The notes beneath the pieces were generated by a model that saw only the letters and a list, made by a program, of their open reading frames with translations, had not been told where the DNA came from and ran no database searches. From NCBI RefSeq assembly GCF_004217225.1, contig NZ_SHKM01000001.1:1774137-1838136 (forward strand): a DNA stretch of 64,000 nt, read 5' to 3'. How positions within the stretch are numbered: the first letter of the stretch is position 1; each line of letters starts with the position of its first letter. Of the stretch, positions 50,698-59,431 are shown piece after piece. The position numbers and the translations under genes were made by a program. Source of the stretch: Azospira oryzae (lineage in GTDB: Bacteria; Pseudomonadota; Gammaproteobacteria; Burkholderiales; Rhodocyclaceae).

Positions 50698-50727
50698 CGC
50701 CCGCCCTCACCGAGGTCGGGCGTTTTC
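50698..50727 (+). terminator. Intrinsic terminator after the structured RNA
   Basis: CGCCCG arm, CGGGCG arm with an internal CCTCACCGAGGT hairpin-like loop, then TTTTCGTTTT. It lies between the RNA and the pckG promoter region. Confidence 0.78.
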
Positions 50728-50799
50728 GTTTTGGCGGTCCTGATTTCTCTTTAGTTTCATTTTTCGGATTTTTTACCTCTTCCTGGAGACCTGGAGACC

Positions 50800-52659
50800 A
50801 TGAGTACTTCCAACACCGTCGCCCCGATCAACGCTCCCGATTACGTCAAACACGAGGGCCTCAAGAAATGGGTGGCAGAAATCGCCGCCCTCACCCAGCC
50901 TGACCGTGTTTATTGGGCAGACGGTTCCCAGGAGGAATACGACCGCCTGTGCGCCGAAATGGTCGCCGCCGGCACCCTGATCAAGCTCAACGAAGCCAAG
51001 CGCCCCAATTCCTACCTGGCCTTCTCCGATCCTTCCGACGTGGCCCGCGTCGAAGACCGCACCTACATCTGCTCCGAGAAGAAGGAAGACGCCGGCCCCA
51101 CCAACAACTGGGAAGAGCCCGCCAAGATGCGCGAGACCCTCAACGGCCTGTTCAAGGGCTGTATGAAGGGCCGCACCATGTACGTCATCCCCTTCTCCAT
51201 GGGCCCCCTGGGTTCCCCCATCGCCCATATCGGCATCGAGATCACCGACTCGGCCTACGTGGTTGTGAACATGCGCACCATGACCCGCATGGGCAAGGCC
51301 GTCAGCGAACTGCTGGGCACCGATGGCGAGTTCGTGCCTTGCGTGCACTCCGTGGGCGCCCCCCTGGAGCCGGGCCAGCAGGATTCCAAGTGGCCCTGCA
51401 ACCCCACCGTCAAGTACATCGTGCACTACCCCGAGACCCGTGAAATCTGGTCCTACGGCTCCGGCTACGGCGGCAACGCCCTGCTCGGCAAGAAGTGCTT
51501 CGCCCTGCGCATCGCCTCCACCATGGCCCGCGACCAGGGCTGGCTGGCCGAGCACATGCTGATCCTGGGCGTGGAATCCCCCGAAGGCGAAAAGACCTAC
51601 GTGGCAGCCGCCTTCCCCTCCGCCTGCGGCAAGACCAACTTCGCCATGCTGATCCCGCCCAAATCCTTCAACGGCTGGAAGATCACCACCATCGGCGACG
51701 ACATCGCCTGGATCAAGCCCCGCGTGGACAAGGACGGCGTCACCCGCTTCTACGCCATCAACCCGGAAGCTGGCTTCTTCGGCGTGGCCCCCGGCACCAG
51801 CGAGAAGACCAACTTCAACGCCCTGGCCACCCTCAAGGAAAACATCATCTTCACCAACGTGGCCCTGACCGATGACGGCGACGTGTGGTGGGAAGGCCTG
51901 ACCAAGGAAGCCCCGGCTCACCTGATCGACTGGCAGGGCAAGGACTGGACCCCGGAAGACGGCAAGGCCGGTCGCAAGGCTGCCCACGCCAACTCCCGCT
52001 TCACCGCTCCGGCCGCCCAGTGCCCCTCCATCGATCCGGCCTGGGAAGATCCCGCTGGCGTGCCCATCTCCGCCTTCATCTTCGGCGGCCGCCGCGCCAC
52101 CACCGTGCCCCTGGTTTACCAGGCCTTCAACTGGAACTTCGGTGTGTACATGGCTGCCACCCTGGGCTCCGAAACCACCGCTGCCGCCTTTGGCGCCCAG
52201 GGCGTGGTGCGTCGCGACCCCTTCGCCATGCTGCCCTTCTGCGGCTACCACATGGGTGACTACTTCAACCACTGGCTGAAGATGGGCCACACCGTGGAAG
52301 CCACCCCGAAGATCTTCTGCGTGAACTGGTTCCGCGTGGACGAAGAAGGCAAGTTCATGTGGCCCGGCTTCGGCGACAACATGCGCGTGCTGAAGTGGAT
52401 CGTGGAACGCTGCAAGGGCACCATCGCCGCCAAGGAAACCAAGCTGGGCTGGATGCCCCGCTTCGAGGACATCGACTGGACCGGCACCGACGTCGACAAG
52501 GCCGACTTCGACGCCCTCACCACCGTGGACGCCGATGCTTGGCAGAAGGAACTGGAACTGCACAAGGAATGGTTCGACAAGCTGGGCGAAAAGCTGCCCA
52601 AGGAACTGACCCTGAAGCGCGAACTGTTCGAACTGGGCCTGTTCAAGGACGTCGCCTAA
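50800..52659 (+). CDS. pckG: Phosphoenolpyruvate carboxykinase (GTP)
   Basis: Gluconeogenic entry enzyme, oxaloacetate + GTP to PEP + GDP + CO2. 619 residues. [16 protein letters not shown] and the P-loop [13 protein letters not shown] (about residues 272-284) with its reactive cysteine identify the GTP class. The SD region is doubled: CTGGAGAC occurs twice in tandem (50783-50798) immediately before ATG 50800. Local codon use is strongly biased, consistent with high expression. A terminator follows 25 bases after the stop. Confidence 0.97.
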   Translation: MSTSNTVAPINAPDYVKHEGLKKWVAEIAALTQPDRVYWADGSQEEYDRLCAEMVAAGTLIKLNEAKRPNSYLAFSDPSDVARVEDRTYICSEKKEDAGPTNNWEEPAKMRETLNGLFKGCMKGRTMYVIPFSMGPLGSPIAHIGIEITDSAYVVVNMRTMTRMGKAVSELLGTDGEFVPCVHSVGAPLEPGQQDSKWPCNPTVKYIVHYPETREIWSYGSGYGGNALLGKKCFALRIASTMARDQGWLAEHMLILGVESPEGEKTYVAAAFPSACGKTNFAMLIPPKSFNGWKITTIGDDIAWIKPRVDKDGVTRFYAINPEAGFFGVAPGTSEKTNFNALATLKENIIFTNVALTDDGDVWWEGLTKEAPAHLIDWQGKDWTPEDGKAGRKAAHANSRFTAPAAQCPSIDPAWEDPAGVPISAFIFGGRRATTVPLVYQAFNWNFGVYMAATLGSETTAAAFGAQGVVRRDPFAMLPFCGYHMGDYFNHWLKMGHTVEATPKIFCVNWFRVDEEGKFMWPGFGDNMRVLKWIVERCKGTIAAKETKLGWMPRFEDIDWTGTDVDKADFDALTTVDADAWQKELELHKEWFDKLGEKLPKELTLKRELFELGLFKDVA

Positions 52660-52683
52660 GCACCAGCGCCTGCGCTAAGATTG

Positions 52684-52714
52684 AAAGGCCGCCCCAGGGC
52701 GGCCTTTCTTTTTG
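52684..52714 (+). terminator. Intrinsic terminator after pckG
   Basis: AAAGGCCGCC, loop CCA, GGGCGGCCTTT followed by CTTTTT. It isolates pckG from the aminotransferase gene 50 bases further on. Confidence 0.9.
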
Positions 52715-52763
52715 CCCGCAACCACCAGCCCCCTCTACACCCACCGCCCCACGGAAAACCGCC

Positions 52764-53921
52764 ATGCCCGTCTCCGCCCCCCGCCTCGCCGACATCGCTC
52801 CCTTCCACGTCATGGAACTGCTGGGCCGGGCCCGGGAGCTGGAAGCCCAGGGGCGGGACATCATCCATATGGAAGTGGGCGAACCGGACTTCCCCACTCC
52901 GGAACCCATCCTCGCCGCCGCCCGGGAATTCCTGCAGGACGGTCGCGTCTTCTACACCCCGGCCCTGGGCCTGCCCGAGTTGCGGGAAGCCATCTCCGGC
53001 TTCTATCGGCAGCGCTACGGCATCGCCGTGCCGGCCAGCCGCATCGCCATCACCGCCGGCGCCTCCGGCGCCCTCACCCTGGCCCTGGCCTGCCTCGCCG
53101 CCCCCGGCAGCGAGTGGCTGCTGACGGACCCGGGCTATCCCTGCAACCGCCATTTCGTACGCGCCTTCGAAGGCGTTCCGGTCAGCATCCCGGTCGGCGC
53201 CGCCAGCAATTTCCAGCCGACCCGCCTGGACCTGGAACAGCACTGGAACGAACGCACCGCCGGCGCCCTCTTCGCCTCACCGGCCAATCCCACCGGCACC
53301 ATGCTCGACGCCGCCGAACTGGCCGACATCGCCGACTTCGTGCGCCAGCGCCAGGGGCAGTTGATCATCGACGAGATCTACCACGGCCTCACCTACAACG
53401 GCGACGCCCCCACGGCCCTGGCGGCCGGCGACGACATCTTCGTCGTCCAGAGTTTCTCCAAGTATTTCCAGATGACCGGCTGGCGCCTGGGCTGGCTGGT
53501 CATTCCCGAACCCTTCGTGCGGGACGTGGAAAAGCTGGCCCAGAACCTCTTCATTTCGGCTTCCACACCGGCCCAGCACGCCGCCCTGGCCGCCTTCCAG
53601 CCGGAGACCATCGCCCTGCTGGAACAGCGCCGCACCGAATTCAAGGCCCGTCGGGACTATCTGGCACCGGCCCTGGAAGCCATCGGCTTTCGCATCACCG
53701 CCCAGCCCGAAGGCGCCTTCTATCTCTACGCCGACTGCAGCGCCCTGACCGACGACAGCTTCGGCTTTGCCCGCCGCCTATTGGAAGAGGCCGGCGTCGC
53801 CATCACTCCCGGCATCGACTTCGGCAACCACGGCGCCAGCAGCCACGTCCGCTTCGCCTACACCAACGCACAAGCACGCCTGGCCGAAGGCGTGGAACGG
53901 ATTCGCCAGCTACTCGCCTGA
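52764..53921 (+). CDS. Class I/II PLP-dependent aminotransferase
   Basis: 385-residue fold-type I aminotransferase of the AspC/alanine subgroup. Visible features are the N-terminal RARELEAQGRDIIHMEVGEPDF, substrate/PLP residues in ASPANPTGTML and the PLP-lysine motif VVQSFSKYFQMTGWRLGWLV (Lys about residue 231). The late arginine is in SHVRFAYT. The donor/acceptor is not fixed by sequence; aspartate, alanine or aromatic amino acids are possible. The start ATG 52764 follows an ACGGAAAA region. Confidence 0.92.
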   Translation: MPVSAPRLADIAPFHVMELLGRARELEAQGRDIIHMEVGEPDFPTPEPILAAAREFLQDGRVFYTPALGLPELREAISGFYRQRYGIAVPASRIAITAGASGALTLALACLAAPGSEWLLTDPGYPCNRHFVRAFEGVPVSIPVGAASNFQPTRLDLEQHWNERTAGALFASPANPTGTMLDAAELADIADFVRQRQGQLIIDEIYHGLTYNGDAPTALAAGDDIFVVQSFSKYFQMTGWRLGWLVIPEPFVRDVEKLAQNLFISASTPAQHAALAAFQPETIALLEQRRTEFKARRDYLAPALEAIGFRITAQPEGAFYLYADCSALTDDSFGFARRLLEEAGVAITPGIDFGNHGASSHVRFAYTNAQARLAEGVERIRQLLA

Positions 53922-54011
53922 CACCCGCCAGCACCGGGCCCCACTCGCAGCCTCCAGCACCATGCATCCCAATCCGCCTGCTGACTTGCCCGGCGGATTC
54001 CCCAAAAGAAA

Positions 54012-54050
54012 ACGGACAACAACCCCCTAGGTAGGGGGTTGTTGTCCGTT
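54012..54050. terminator. Strong bidirectional terminator
   Basis: Sixteen-base perfect stem, ACGGACAACAACCCCC with GGGGGTTGTTGTCCGT, loop TAGGTA. On the minus strand it runs into TTTTCTTTTGG, ending the histone-like gene. Confidence 0.9.
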
Positions 54051-54066
54051 GTGCCTGTTCCGCCGC

Positions 54067-54927
54067 TTATTTCGGGCGGGAGCCGGTCGGAAAAGGCCAG
54101 GCGGCAGCCGGGTTCAGGGCGGACTTCAGACCCGGAGTGGCAGCGGTGGAGGGGGTCGGAGCAGGCGCCGGAGCAGCGGCCGGAGCGGCAGCGACTTCGG
54201 GCTTCTTCTCTTCCACCTTGGCGGGAGCCGCAGCGGGTTTGGCCGGAGCAGCCTTCTTTGCAGCGGGCTTGGCGGCAGCCTTAGCGGGAGCAGCCTTCTT
54301 CGCAGCGGGCTTGGCAGCGGCCTTAGCGGGAGCAGCCTTCTTCGCAGCGGGCTTGGCGGCAGCCTTAGCGGGAGCAGCCTTCTTCGCGGCGGGCTTGGCA
54401 GCGGCCTTAGCGGGAGCAGCCTTCTTCACAGCGGGCTTGGCAGCAGCCTTGGCCGGAGCAGCCTTCTTCGCGGCGGGCTTGGCAGCGGCCTTAGCGGGAG
54501 CAGCCTTCTTCGCGGCGGGCTTGGCAGCAGCCTTGGCCGGAGCAGCCTTCTTCGCGGCGGGCTTGGCAGCAGCCTTGGCCGGAGCAGCCTTCTTCGCGGC
54601 GGGCTTGGCAGCAGCCTTAGCGGGAGCAGCCTTCTTCGCGGCGGGCTTGGCAGCAGCCTTGGCGGGAGCAGCCTTCTTCGCAGCGGGCTTGGCAGCGGCC
54701 TTGGCGGGAGCAGCCTTCTTCGCGGCGGGCTTGGCAGCGGCCTTGGCCGGAGCAGCCTTCTTCGCAGCGGGCTTGGCAGCGGCCTTAGCGGGAGCAGCCT
54801 TCTTCGCGGCGGGCTTGGCAGCAGCCTTGGCCGGAGCAGCCTTCTTCACAGCGGGTTTAGCAGCAGCCTTCGCCGGGGACTTCTTGTCCTTGGCGGCCTC
54901 GGTCTTCGTCTTCTTTGCGGTTGCCAT
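54067..54927 (-). CDS. Histone H1-like Lys/Ala/Pro-rich repeat protein
   Basis: 286-residue basic, probably disordered DNA-binding protein. An N-terminal charged leader (MATAKKTKTEAAKDKKSPAK) precedes fifteen near-identical 14-residue repeats of AKPAAKKAAPAKAA type (residues 24-230). A short acidic/proline segment (VEEKKPEVAAAP) and a distinct C-terminus, LKSALNPAAAWPFPTGSRPK, follow. The architecture matches eukaryote-H1-tail-like nucleoid proteins of Betaproteobacteria (AlgP/BpH families). The SD AAGGAGG is excellent. Repeat number may vary by slippage. Confidence 0.85.
   Translation of the reverse strand: MATAKKTKTEAAKDKKSPAKAAAKPAVKKAAPAKAAAKPAAKKAAPAKAAAKPAAKKAAPAKAAAKPAAKKAAPAKAAAKPAAKKAAPAKAAAKPAAKKAAPAKAAAKPAAKKAAPAKAAAKPAAKKAAPAKAAAKPAAKKAAPAKAAAKPAAKKAAPAKAAAKPAVKKAAPAKAAAKPAAKKAAPAKAAAKPAAKKAAPAKAAAKPAAKKAAPAKAAAKPAAKKAAPAKPAAAPAKVEEKKPEVAAAPAAAPAPAPTPSTAATPGLKSALNPAAAWPFPTGSRPK
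54238..54858. repeat. Tandem 42-bp repeats in the histone-like gene
   Basis: About fifteen 42-base units encode the 14-residue repeat. Units differ by a few synonymous and one or two nonsynonymous changes (for example units 1 and 11 carry PAV in place of PAA), so divergence exists but homogenisation is ongoing. It is coding, not a CRISPR. Confidence 0.9.
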
Positions 54928-55398
54928 AAATAACCTCCTTCTCCAGGATCGAAAATTGGCTTTAAGACACAACGGACAAAACGAGATCCGCCCGGGAAAA
55001 GCACGGACCATTCATCGACCTTCCGGAGGAAGCGCCGGTTGAATACGGAGCGGCAACACGCGAACGAACTGAAGACGCGTGAGCGGCAATACGCAACGAC
55101 GCCAGCAGGCGTCGGCAGAAAAATTCGGGGAGGAGGCTGGACGTTGCCGCAGGTCGACGGCAACGGAAAGAACCGGGGACAAACGCGATGGGATGGAAAG
55201 GGCGGGGCGTCATTCTCGGCTCTTGGCGATTCACGGTCGCGGAGGGGTGAAGAAGCCGAGTCCCGCGCCAGTCTTGGCGCTCCGGGATTTGCTTTGCAGC
55301 TGTTTTGGCGTGCTTGCGTAAGTGACCACTAGATTTAGTGTGCCCATTGTGATTTGGGCCTAATTCTAGTAATGGGGTATTTCCTATGCAAGTGTTTT
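54928..55398. other. Intergenic region with probable long leader of the histone-like gene
   Basis: A 471-base gap. Its distal 80 bases are AT-rich and include the minus-strand promoter at 55363-55391 and palindrome CACTA-gatt-TAGTG (55327-55340). The GC-rich remainder holds no convincing gene in either strand. Confidence 0.5.
55363..55391 (-). promoter_or_regulatory. Possible sigma-70 promoter facing the histone-like gene
   Basis: Minus-strand TTGCAT (55391-55386), 17-base spacer, TAGAAT (55368-55363). The start near 55356 implies a leader of about 430 bases before ATG 54927. Confidence 0.5.
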
Positions 55399-55971
55399 TT
55401 AACTCTTTTGCATGGCTGGAAAGCGCACGGTTGCGAACTCGCAACGCAATTGCTGCCAGTCGAAATGGGGGCCGGGATCGGTCTTGCGCTGGGGGGCGAT
55501 GTGGCAATGCCCGGCCACCGCACTGATGGGGTAGTGCTGGAGAATGGCTTGCAGCAAGGCTTTCAGGGCATCGTACTGGGCCGGCGCGAAGGGCATGGCA
55601 TCGCATCCTTCGAGCTCGATGCCGATGGAAAAATCGTTGCAGCGCTCCCGCCCCAGCCACTCGGAGACACCTGCATGCCATGCACGCTTGTCGCAGGAAA
55701 CGAACTGCACCAGCTCGCCATCGCGACGAATCAGGAAGTGGGAAGAGACACGCAGATGGTGAATGGCAGCGAAGTAGGGATGGGCCGCCGGGTCCAGGGT
55801 GTTGTCGAACAGATCGAAAATCCAGGGGCCGCCGAAGTCGTCGGGCGGCAGGCTGATGGCGTGGATGACGACCAGGCTCGGCCGCTCTCCCTCGGGCCGC
55901 TCGTCCTGATTGGGCGACTCGCGCCGCACTGCGCCGGCCAGCCAGCCCTCGGCATCGAAGCGTTCCGTCAT
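55399..55971 (-). CDS. ampD: 1,6-anhydro-N-acetylmuramyl-L-alanine amidase
   Basis: Zinc amidase (N-acetylmuramoyl-L-alanine amidase type 2 fold) of 190 residues that cuts the peptide from anhydro-muramyl peptides in cell-wall recycling. Zn ligands are visible in VVIHAISLP, the H of YFAAIHHLRVSSHF and AVAGHCHIAPQRKTDPG, with GIELEGCD. No signal peptide, so it is cytoplasmic. It starts within the pilR stop (TGATG), so it is cotranscribed with pilSR. Confidence 0.94.
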   Translation of the reverse strand: MTERFDAEGWLAGAVRRESPNQDERPEGERPSLVVIHAISLPPDDFGGPWIFDLFDNTLDPAAHPYFAAIHHLRVSSHFLIRRDGELVQFVSCDKRAWHAGVSEWLGRERCNDFSIGIELEGCDAMPFAPAQYDALKALLQAILQHYPISAVAGHCHIAPQRKTDPGPHFDWQQLRCEFATVRFPAMQKS

Positions 55972-57344
55972 CACTCGATCCCCAGACGGGCCATGCGATA
56001 GCGCAGGGATCGGAAGGTGATGCCGAGCAGGCGCGCCGCCGCCGTGCGATTGCCCTGGGTCTGAACCACCGCCTCCTGAATCGCCTGGCGTTCCAGACGG
56101 TCCAGATAGGTATCGAGAGACTCGCCGCCGCGCCCTTCGGAACCGGCATCGGGATGACCGTCATCGGCAGGGGAAAGCTGCAGGTCGCCTTCGTCGATCT
56201 CGCTGCCACTGCATAGCGCCGTGGCCCGCTCGAGAATATTCTCCAGTTCGCGGACGTTGCCGGGGAAGGTGTAGCGACACAGCGCCGTTTCGGCCGCGGG
56301 CGTCAGCGGCAACGCCGACGCCTGATGGGCCAGACGGTCGAGACAGGCACGAGCCAGCTGGGGAATGTCCTCGGCCCGCTCCCGCAGCGGCGGCATGCGC
56401 AACTCGATGACGTTGAGACGGTAGTACAAATCCTGGCGGAAGGTGCCGGCCTCGACGCAGGCCTTCAGGTCCTGGTGGGTGGCACAGATGAGGCGCACAT
56501 CCACCGCCTCCTCCACGGTGGCGCCCACCTTGCGCACCCGCTTTTCCTGGATGGCCCGCAGCAGCTTGACCTGCATGGACAGGGGCAGGTCGGCTACCTC
56601 GTCGAGAAACAGGGTGCCGCCTCCCGCTGCCTGGAAGAATCCTTCCCGATCCTGCTCGGCACCGGTGAAGGCGCCCTTGCGATAACCGAAGAACTCGCTT
56701 TCCATGAGGTTCTCGGGGATGGCCCCGCAGTTCACCGGAACGAAAGGCGCCTGGCTGCGGTTGCTCTGCTCGTGGATGAGGCGGGCCGCCAGTTCCTTGC
56801 CGCAGCCGGATTCGCCGGAGATGTAAACCGGCGCCTGGCTGCGGGCCAGCTTGGCGATGATCTCCCGCACCGTGCTCATGGCCCGGGAATCGCCGAGCAG
56901 CTGCAGAGCCTCGCTGCGCTGCGCTCCCTCGGCCGCGGATGCCACCGGCAGATCGATGGCCGACTTGATCAGGGTACGCAGCTGATCCAGGGCCACCGGC
57001 TTGGCCAGATAGTCGAAGGCCCCGGCCTTGAGGGCCGCCACCGCGTTCTCGGTGCTGCCAAAGGCGGTGATCACGGCCACCGGCGTCTCGCTGTACTGCT
57101 CGCCGATGAGGCGCACCAGTTCCAGCCCTTCCCCATCGGGCAAACGCATGTCGGTCAGGCACAGCTGGTAAGACTCCCGGGCAAGGAACTCCCGAGCCTC
57201 GGCCACGGTGCCGGCGCAATCCGCCGCCAGTCCCATGCGCGACAGGGTGAGGTCCACCAGTTCCCGGATATCCGCTTCGTCATCCACCACCAGCACCCGG
57301 GCCAGCGCCCCCCTGGCGCGGCGTTCACTTTTGGCCTGAGCCAT
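55971..57344 (-). CDS. pilR: Sigma-54-dependent response regulator, PilR
   Basis: 457-residue NtrC-family activator. Receiver domain (about 15-130) with phosphorylated Asp in [16 protein letters not shown]+ domain (about 150-380) with Walker [24 protein letters not shown] (sigma-54 contact), [14 protein letters not shown] and YYRLNV. The Fis-type HTH is at the end ([20 protein letters not shown]). Paired with PilS, it activates pilA transcription; a pilA gene is not in the window. It overlaps the pilS 3' end by 20 bases. Confidence 0.93.
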   Translation of the reverse strand: MAQAKSERRARGALARVLVVDDEADIRELVDLTLSRMGLAADCAGTVAEAREFLARESYQLCLTDMRLPDGEGLELVRLIGEQYSETPVAVITAFGSTENAVAALKAGAFDYLAKPVALDQLRTLIKSAIDLPVASAAEGAQRSEALQLLGDSRAMSTVREIIAKLARSQAPVYISGESGCGKELAARLIHEQSNRSQAPFVPVNCGAIPENLMESEFFGYRKGAFTGAEQDREGFFQAAGGGTLFLDEVADLPLSMQVKLLRAIQEKRVRKVGATVEEAVDVRLICATHQDLKACVEAGTFRQDLYYRLNVIELRMPPLRERAEDIPQLARACLDRLAHQASALPLTPAAETALCRYTFPGNVRELENILERATALCSGSEIDEGDLQLSPADDGHPDAGSEGRGGESLDTYLDRLERQAIQEAVVQTQGNRTAAARLLGITFRSLRYRMARLGIE

Positions 57345-58938
57345 GCCCTCTCCTTCCCGTTATTCTGAAATGGGCTCCACCGGCCCTGGACTCGCTCAAC
57401 AACTCCAGCTGCGCCCCGTTGGCTTCGCACAGTTCCCGCGCAATGTGGAGCCCCAGGCCGGTCCCCTTGCCATGGGTGGTAAAGAACGGTTCGAACACCT
57501 GCTCCCGGATGGCTTCGGGAATGCCGGGCCCATCATCCTCCACATGCAGCTCCACCATGCCGCCATTGCCGTAGGCAACGCGCAGTTGCACGCTACCGGG
57601 TTGTTGCCGACTGTGCCGCAAGGCATTGCTGAGCAGATTCCACAGCACCTGGTGCAGATGGGTGCGATCAAACTCCAGCTCGGCTCCGGCCAATCCTTCC
57701 AGACACAGCACACCGGGAGCCGCTTCCGCCTTGGACTGCAACTCGTCCAGATAGGCCGCCAATGCAGCATTGAGGTCGATGGACTCCGGATGGCAGCGGT
57801 CCCGCCGTCCCAGCTCAAGCACGTCGCGCACGATGCGCTCCAGGCGCTGGGTATTGTCCAGGATGATGCGCACCAGTCGGGCATCCCCGCCCTTCGGGTC
57901 CGCATCTTCCCGCAGCAGTTCACCGGCATGGCTGATGGCGGACAGGGGATTGCGGATTTCGTGGGCGATATTGGCGGTCAACCGCCCCAGGGCCGCCAGC
58001 TTCATCTGGCGGGACTCCTCGCGCAGGCGGTCCATGTCCTCCAGCAGAATCAGGGTGTCGCCGGCACTGCTCGGGGTCTCGAGAAAACGGGCAAACAGCT
58101 GCTTGCCGTTGCGCGGGACGTGGAAGACCAGGCCACTCTCGTCCTTGCTGCCTTCCCGCCGCCGCCAGCGGAGAAAGTGCCCTTCCAGGGCCGGCGAACA
58201 GCGCTCCAGGTTGCCCGCCTCCCCCGCCGTCAATCCCAGGAGCGCCTCAGCCCGGGGATTGTGCAGGTGCACCTCGCCCAGAGGGCTGACCAGCAGGACG
58301 CCATCCTGCATTTCCTCGATCACCCGCTGACTGACGCAGACCTGGTTGGCCAGCGCTTCGCCGCGCTTGCGCGCCAACTCTTCGTTGGCCACCACGCGAC
58401 GGGCCAGGAGACGGGCCGAAATCGCCGAGGTAAAAAAGCCCGCCCCCAGCAGGCCGACCTGGAAAAAAGCGGAGGGGTCGAATTCGCTGCTCAAGGCCAG
58501 CAGCAACTGCTGGAACAGCATGGAAAGGGTTGCCAGGGCCGCATAGAAAAGCACCAGCCGCCCCTGCCCGACCAGCCCCGCCCCGGCCAGCGAGACCAGG
58601 AGCATGGCCCCCAGGCCACCACGCAGCCCCCCGCTGGCATGCATCAGGACCGTCAGGGCCACCACATCCAGGAGCACCTGGCCCGACAACTGCAGATTGA
58701 AATGACGACGCCAGAAGGCCAGCAACAACACCGAGCAGGCAGTGGCCAGGCAATAGACGAAGGCCGTCCACGTATACAGGGACTGATCGGTGGCCGGCAC
58801 CAGCTCGAAGCTGGACGGATGCAGATAGGCCGCCCCATAGAGGAGGAAGGCGGCAACCAGGCGGTAGAAATTGAAATAGCGCAGCGACTTCCAGTGCGCT
58901 TCGGAAACCTCGACAGGCGGAACGTTCAGGAACGACAA
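57325..58938 (-). CDS. pilS: Sensor histidine kinase, PilS
   Basis: 537-residue inner-membrane kinase. About six hydrophobic helices fill residues 20-180, a PAS-like segment (about 195-310, RVIEEMQDGVLLVSPLGEVHLHN) follows. The dimerisation/phosphoacceptor helix contains NIAHEIRNPLSAISHAGELL and the HATPase has LWNLLSNALRHS, DDGPGIPEAIREQVF and GKGTGLGLHIARELC. It senses type IV pilin subunits in related bacteria. The PP0621-type gene upstream is nine bases away. Confidence 0.92.
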   Translation of the reverse strand: MSFLNVPPVEVSEAHWKSLRYFNFYRLVAAFLLYGAAYLHPSSFELVPATDQSLYTWTAFVYCLATACSVLLLAFWRRHFNLQLSGQVLLDVVALTVLMHASGGLRGGLGAMLLVSLAGAGLVGQGRLVLFYAALATLSMLFQQLLLALSSEFDPSAFFQVGLLGAGFFTSAISARLLARRVVANEELARKRGEALANQVCVSQRVIEEMQDGVLLVSPLGEVHLHNPRAEALLGLTAGEAGNLERCSPALEGHFLRWRRREGSKDESGLVFHVPRNGKQLFARFLETPSSAGDTLILLEDMDRLREESRQMKLAALGRLTANIAHEIRNPLSAISHAGELLREDADPKGGDARLVRIILDNTQRLERIVRDVLELGRRDRCHPESIDLNAALAAYLDELQSKAEAAPGVLCLEGLAGAELEFDRTHLHQVLWNLLSNALRHSRQQPGSVQLRVAYGNGGMVELHVEDDGPGIPEAIREQVFEPFFTTHGKGTGLGLHIARELCEANGAQLELLSESRAGGAHFRITGRRGHGSGQK

Positions 58939-58947
58939 GGCACGCCC

Positions 58948-59172
58948 TCAGCCATCGTCACGAACAACATGCTCGGCGCAGCAATAAGGATGCCCCCGAA
59001 CCACCAGAGCATCGCTTTCCGGCAGATAGACGCCACAGCCACGACACACCACCATCCGCTCCACCGGCGGGTTGACGGGGGCCCCACCGCCCAATCCACG
59101 CGATACGCCGCGCCCCCTGAACCACCACCAGGCGAGGCCGACAAAAAGAATGAACAACAGAAACTTGGACAT
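58948..59172 (-). CDS. PP0621-family small membrane-anchored protein
   Basis: 74 residues: one N-terminal membrane helix (MSKFLLFILFVGLAWWWF) and a soluble part with paired cysteines, MVVCRGCGVYLP and HPYCCAEH, resembling a small zinc-binding ribbon. The PP0621 family is typically found directly before pilS, exactly as here, so a link with pilus sensing or biogenesis is suggested by context only. Confidence 0.85.
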   Translation of the reverse strand: MSKFLLFILFVGLAWWWFRGRGVSRGLGGGAPVNPPVERMVVCRGCGVYLPESDALVVRGHPYCCAEHVVRDDG

Positions 59173-59290
59173 GGCATTCCGGCTGCACAAGCAATCAGAG
59201 CGACAGCATAGCAGAGGCTCCACCACGGCCACGAGGCCCGGGGCCGGCGAAGAACAGCTGCACTCCAAGGGCCACCGACACCCGGAAAAC

Positions 59291-59320
59291 AAAAAAGCCA
59301 CTCGGATGAGTGGCTTTTCT
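59291..59320 (-). terminator. Terminator after tRNA-Pro
   Basis: Minus-strand AAAAGCCACTC, loop ATC, CGAGTGGCTTTTTT, beginning seven bases past the tRNA 3' end. Confidence 0.9.
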
Positions 59321-59326
59321 GAAAAT

Positions 59327-59403
<77 letters not shown>

Positions 59404-59431
59404 ACTCGCTCACTGCAACTTTCGGGAAAAG

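Noticed and set aside
50495-50743. Short frames (71 codons each) on both strands in the maeB-pckG gap
   Set aside because: Both cross the paired RNA stems and the terminator, and neither resembles a protein.
54238-54858. Regular repeats suggesting a CRISPR array
   Set aside because: Repeats are contiguous without spacers, stay in frame for 15 units and encode one protein.
54049-54933. Plus-strand frames across the histone-like gene, rich in repeated Gly/Leu/Ser
   Set aside because: Repetitive only because the opposite strand is repetitive; no SD and no family.
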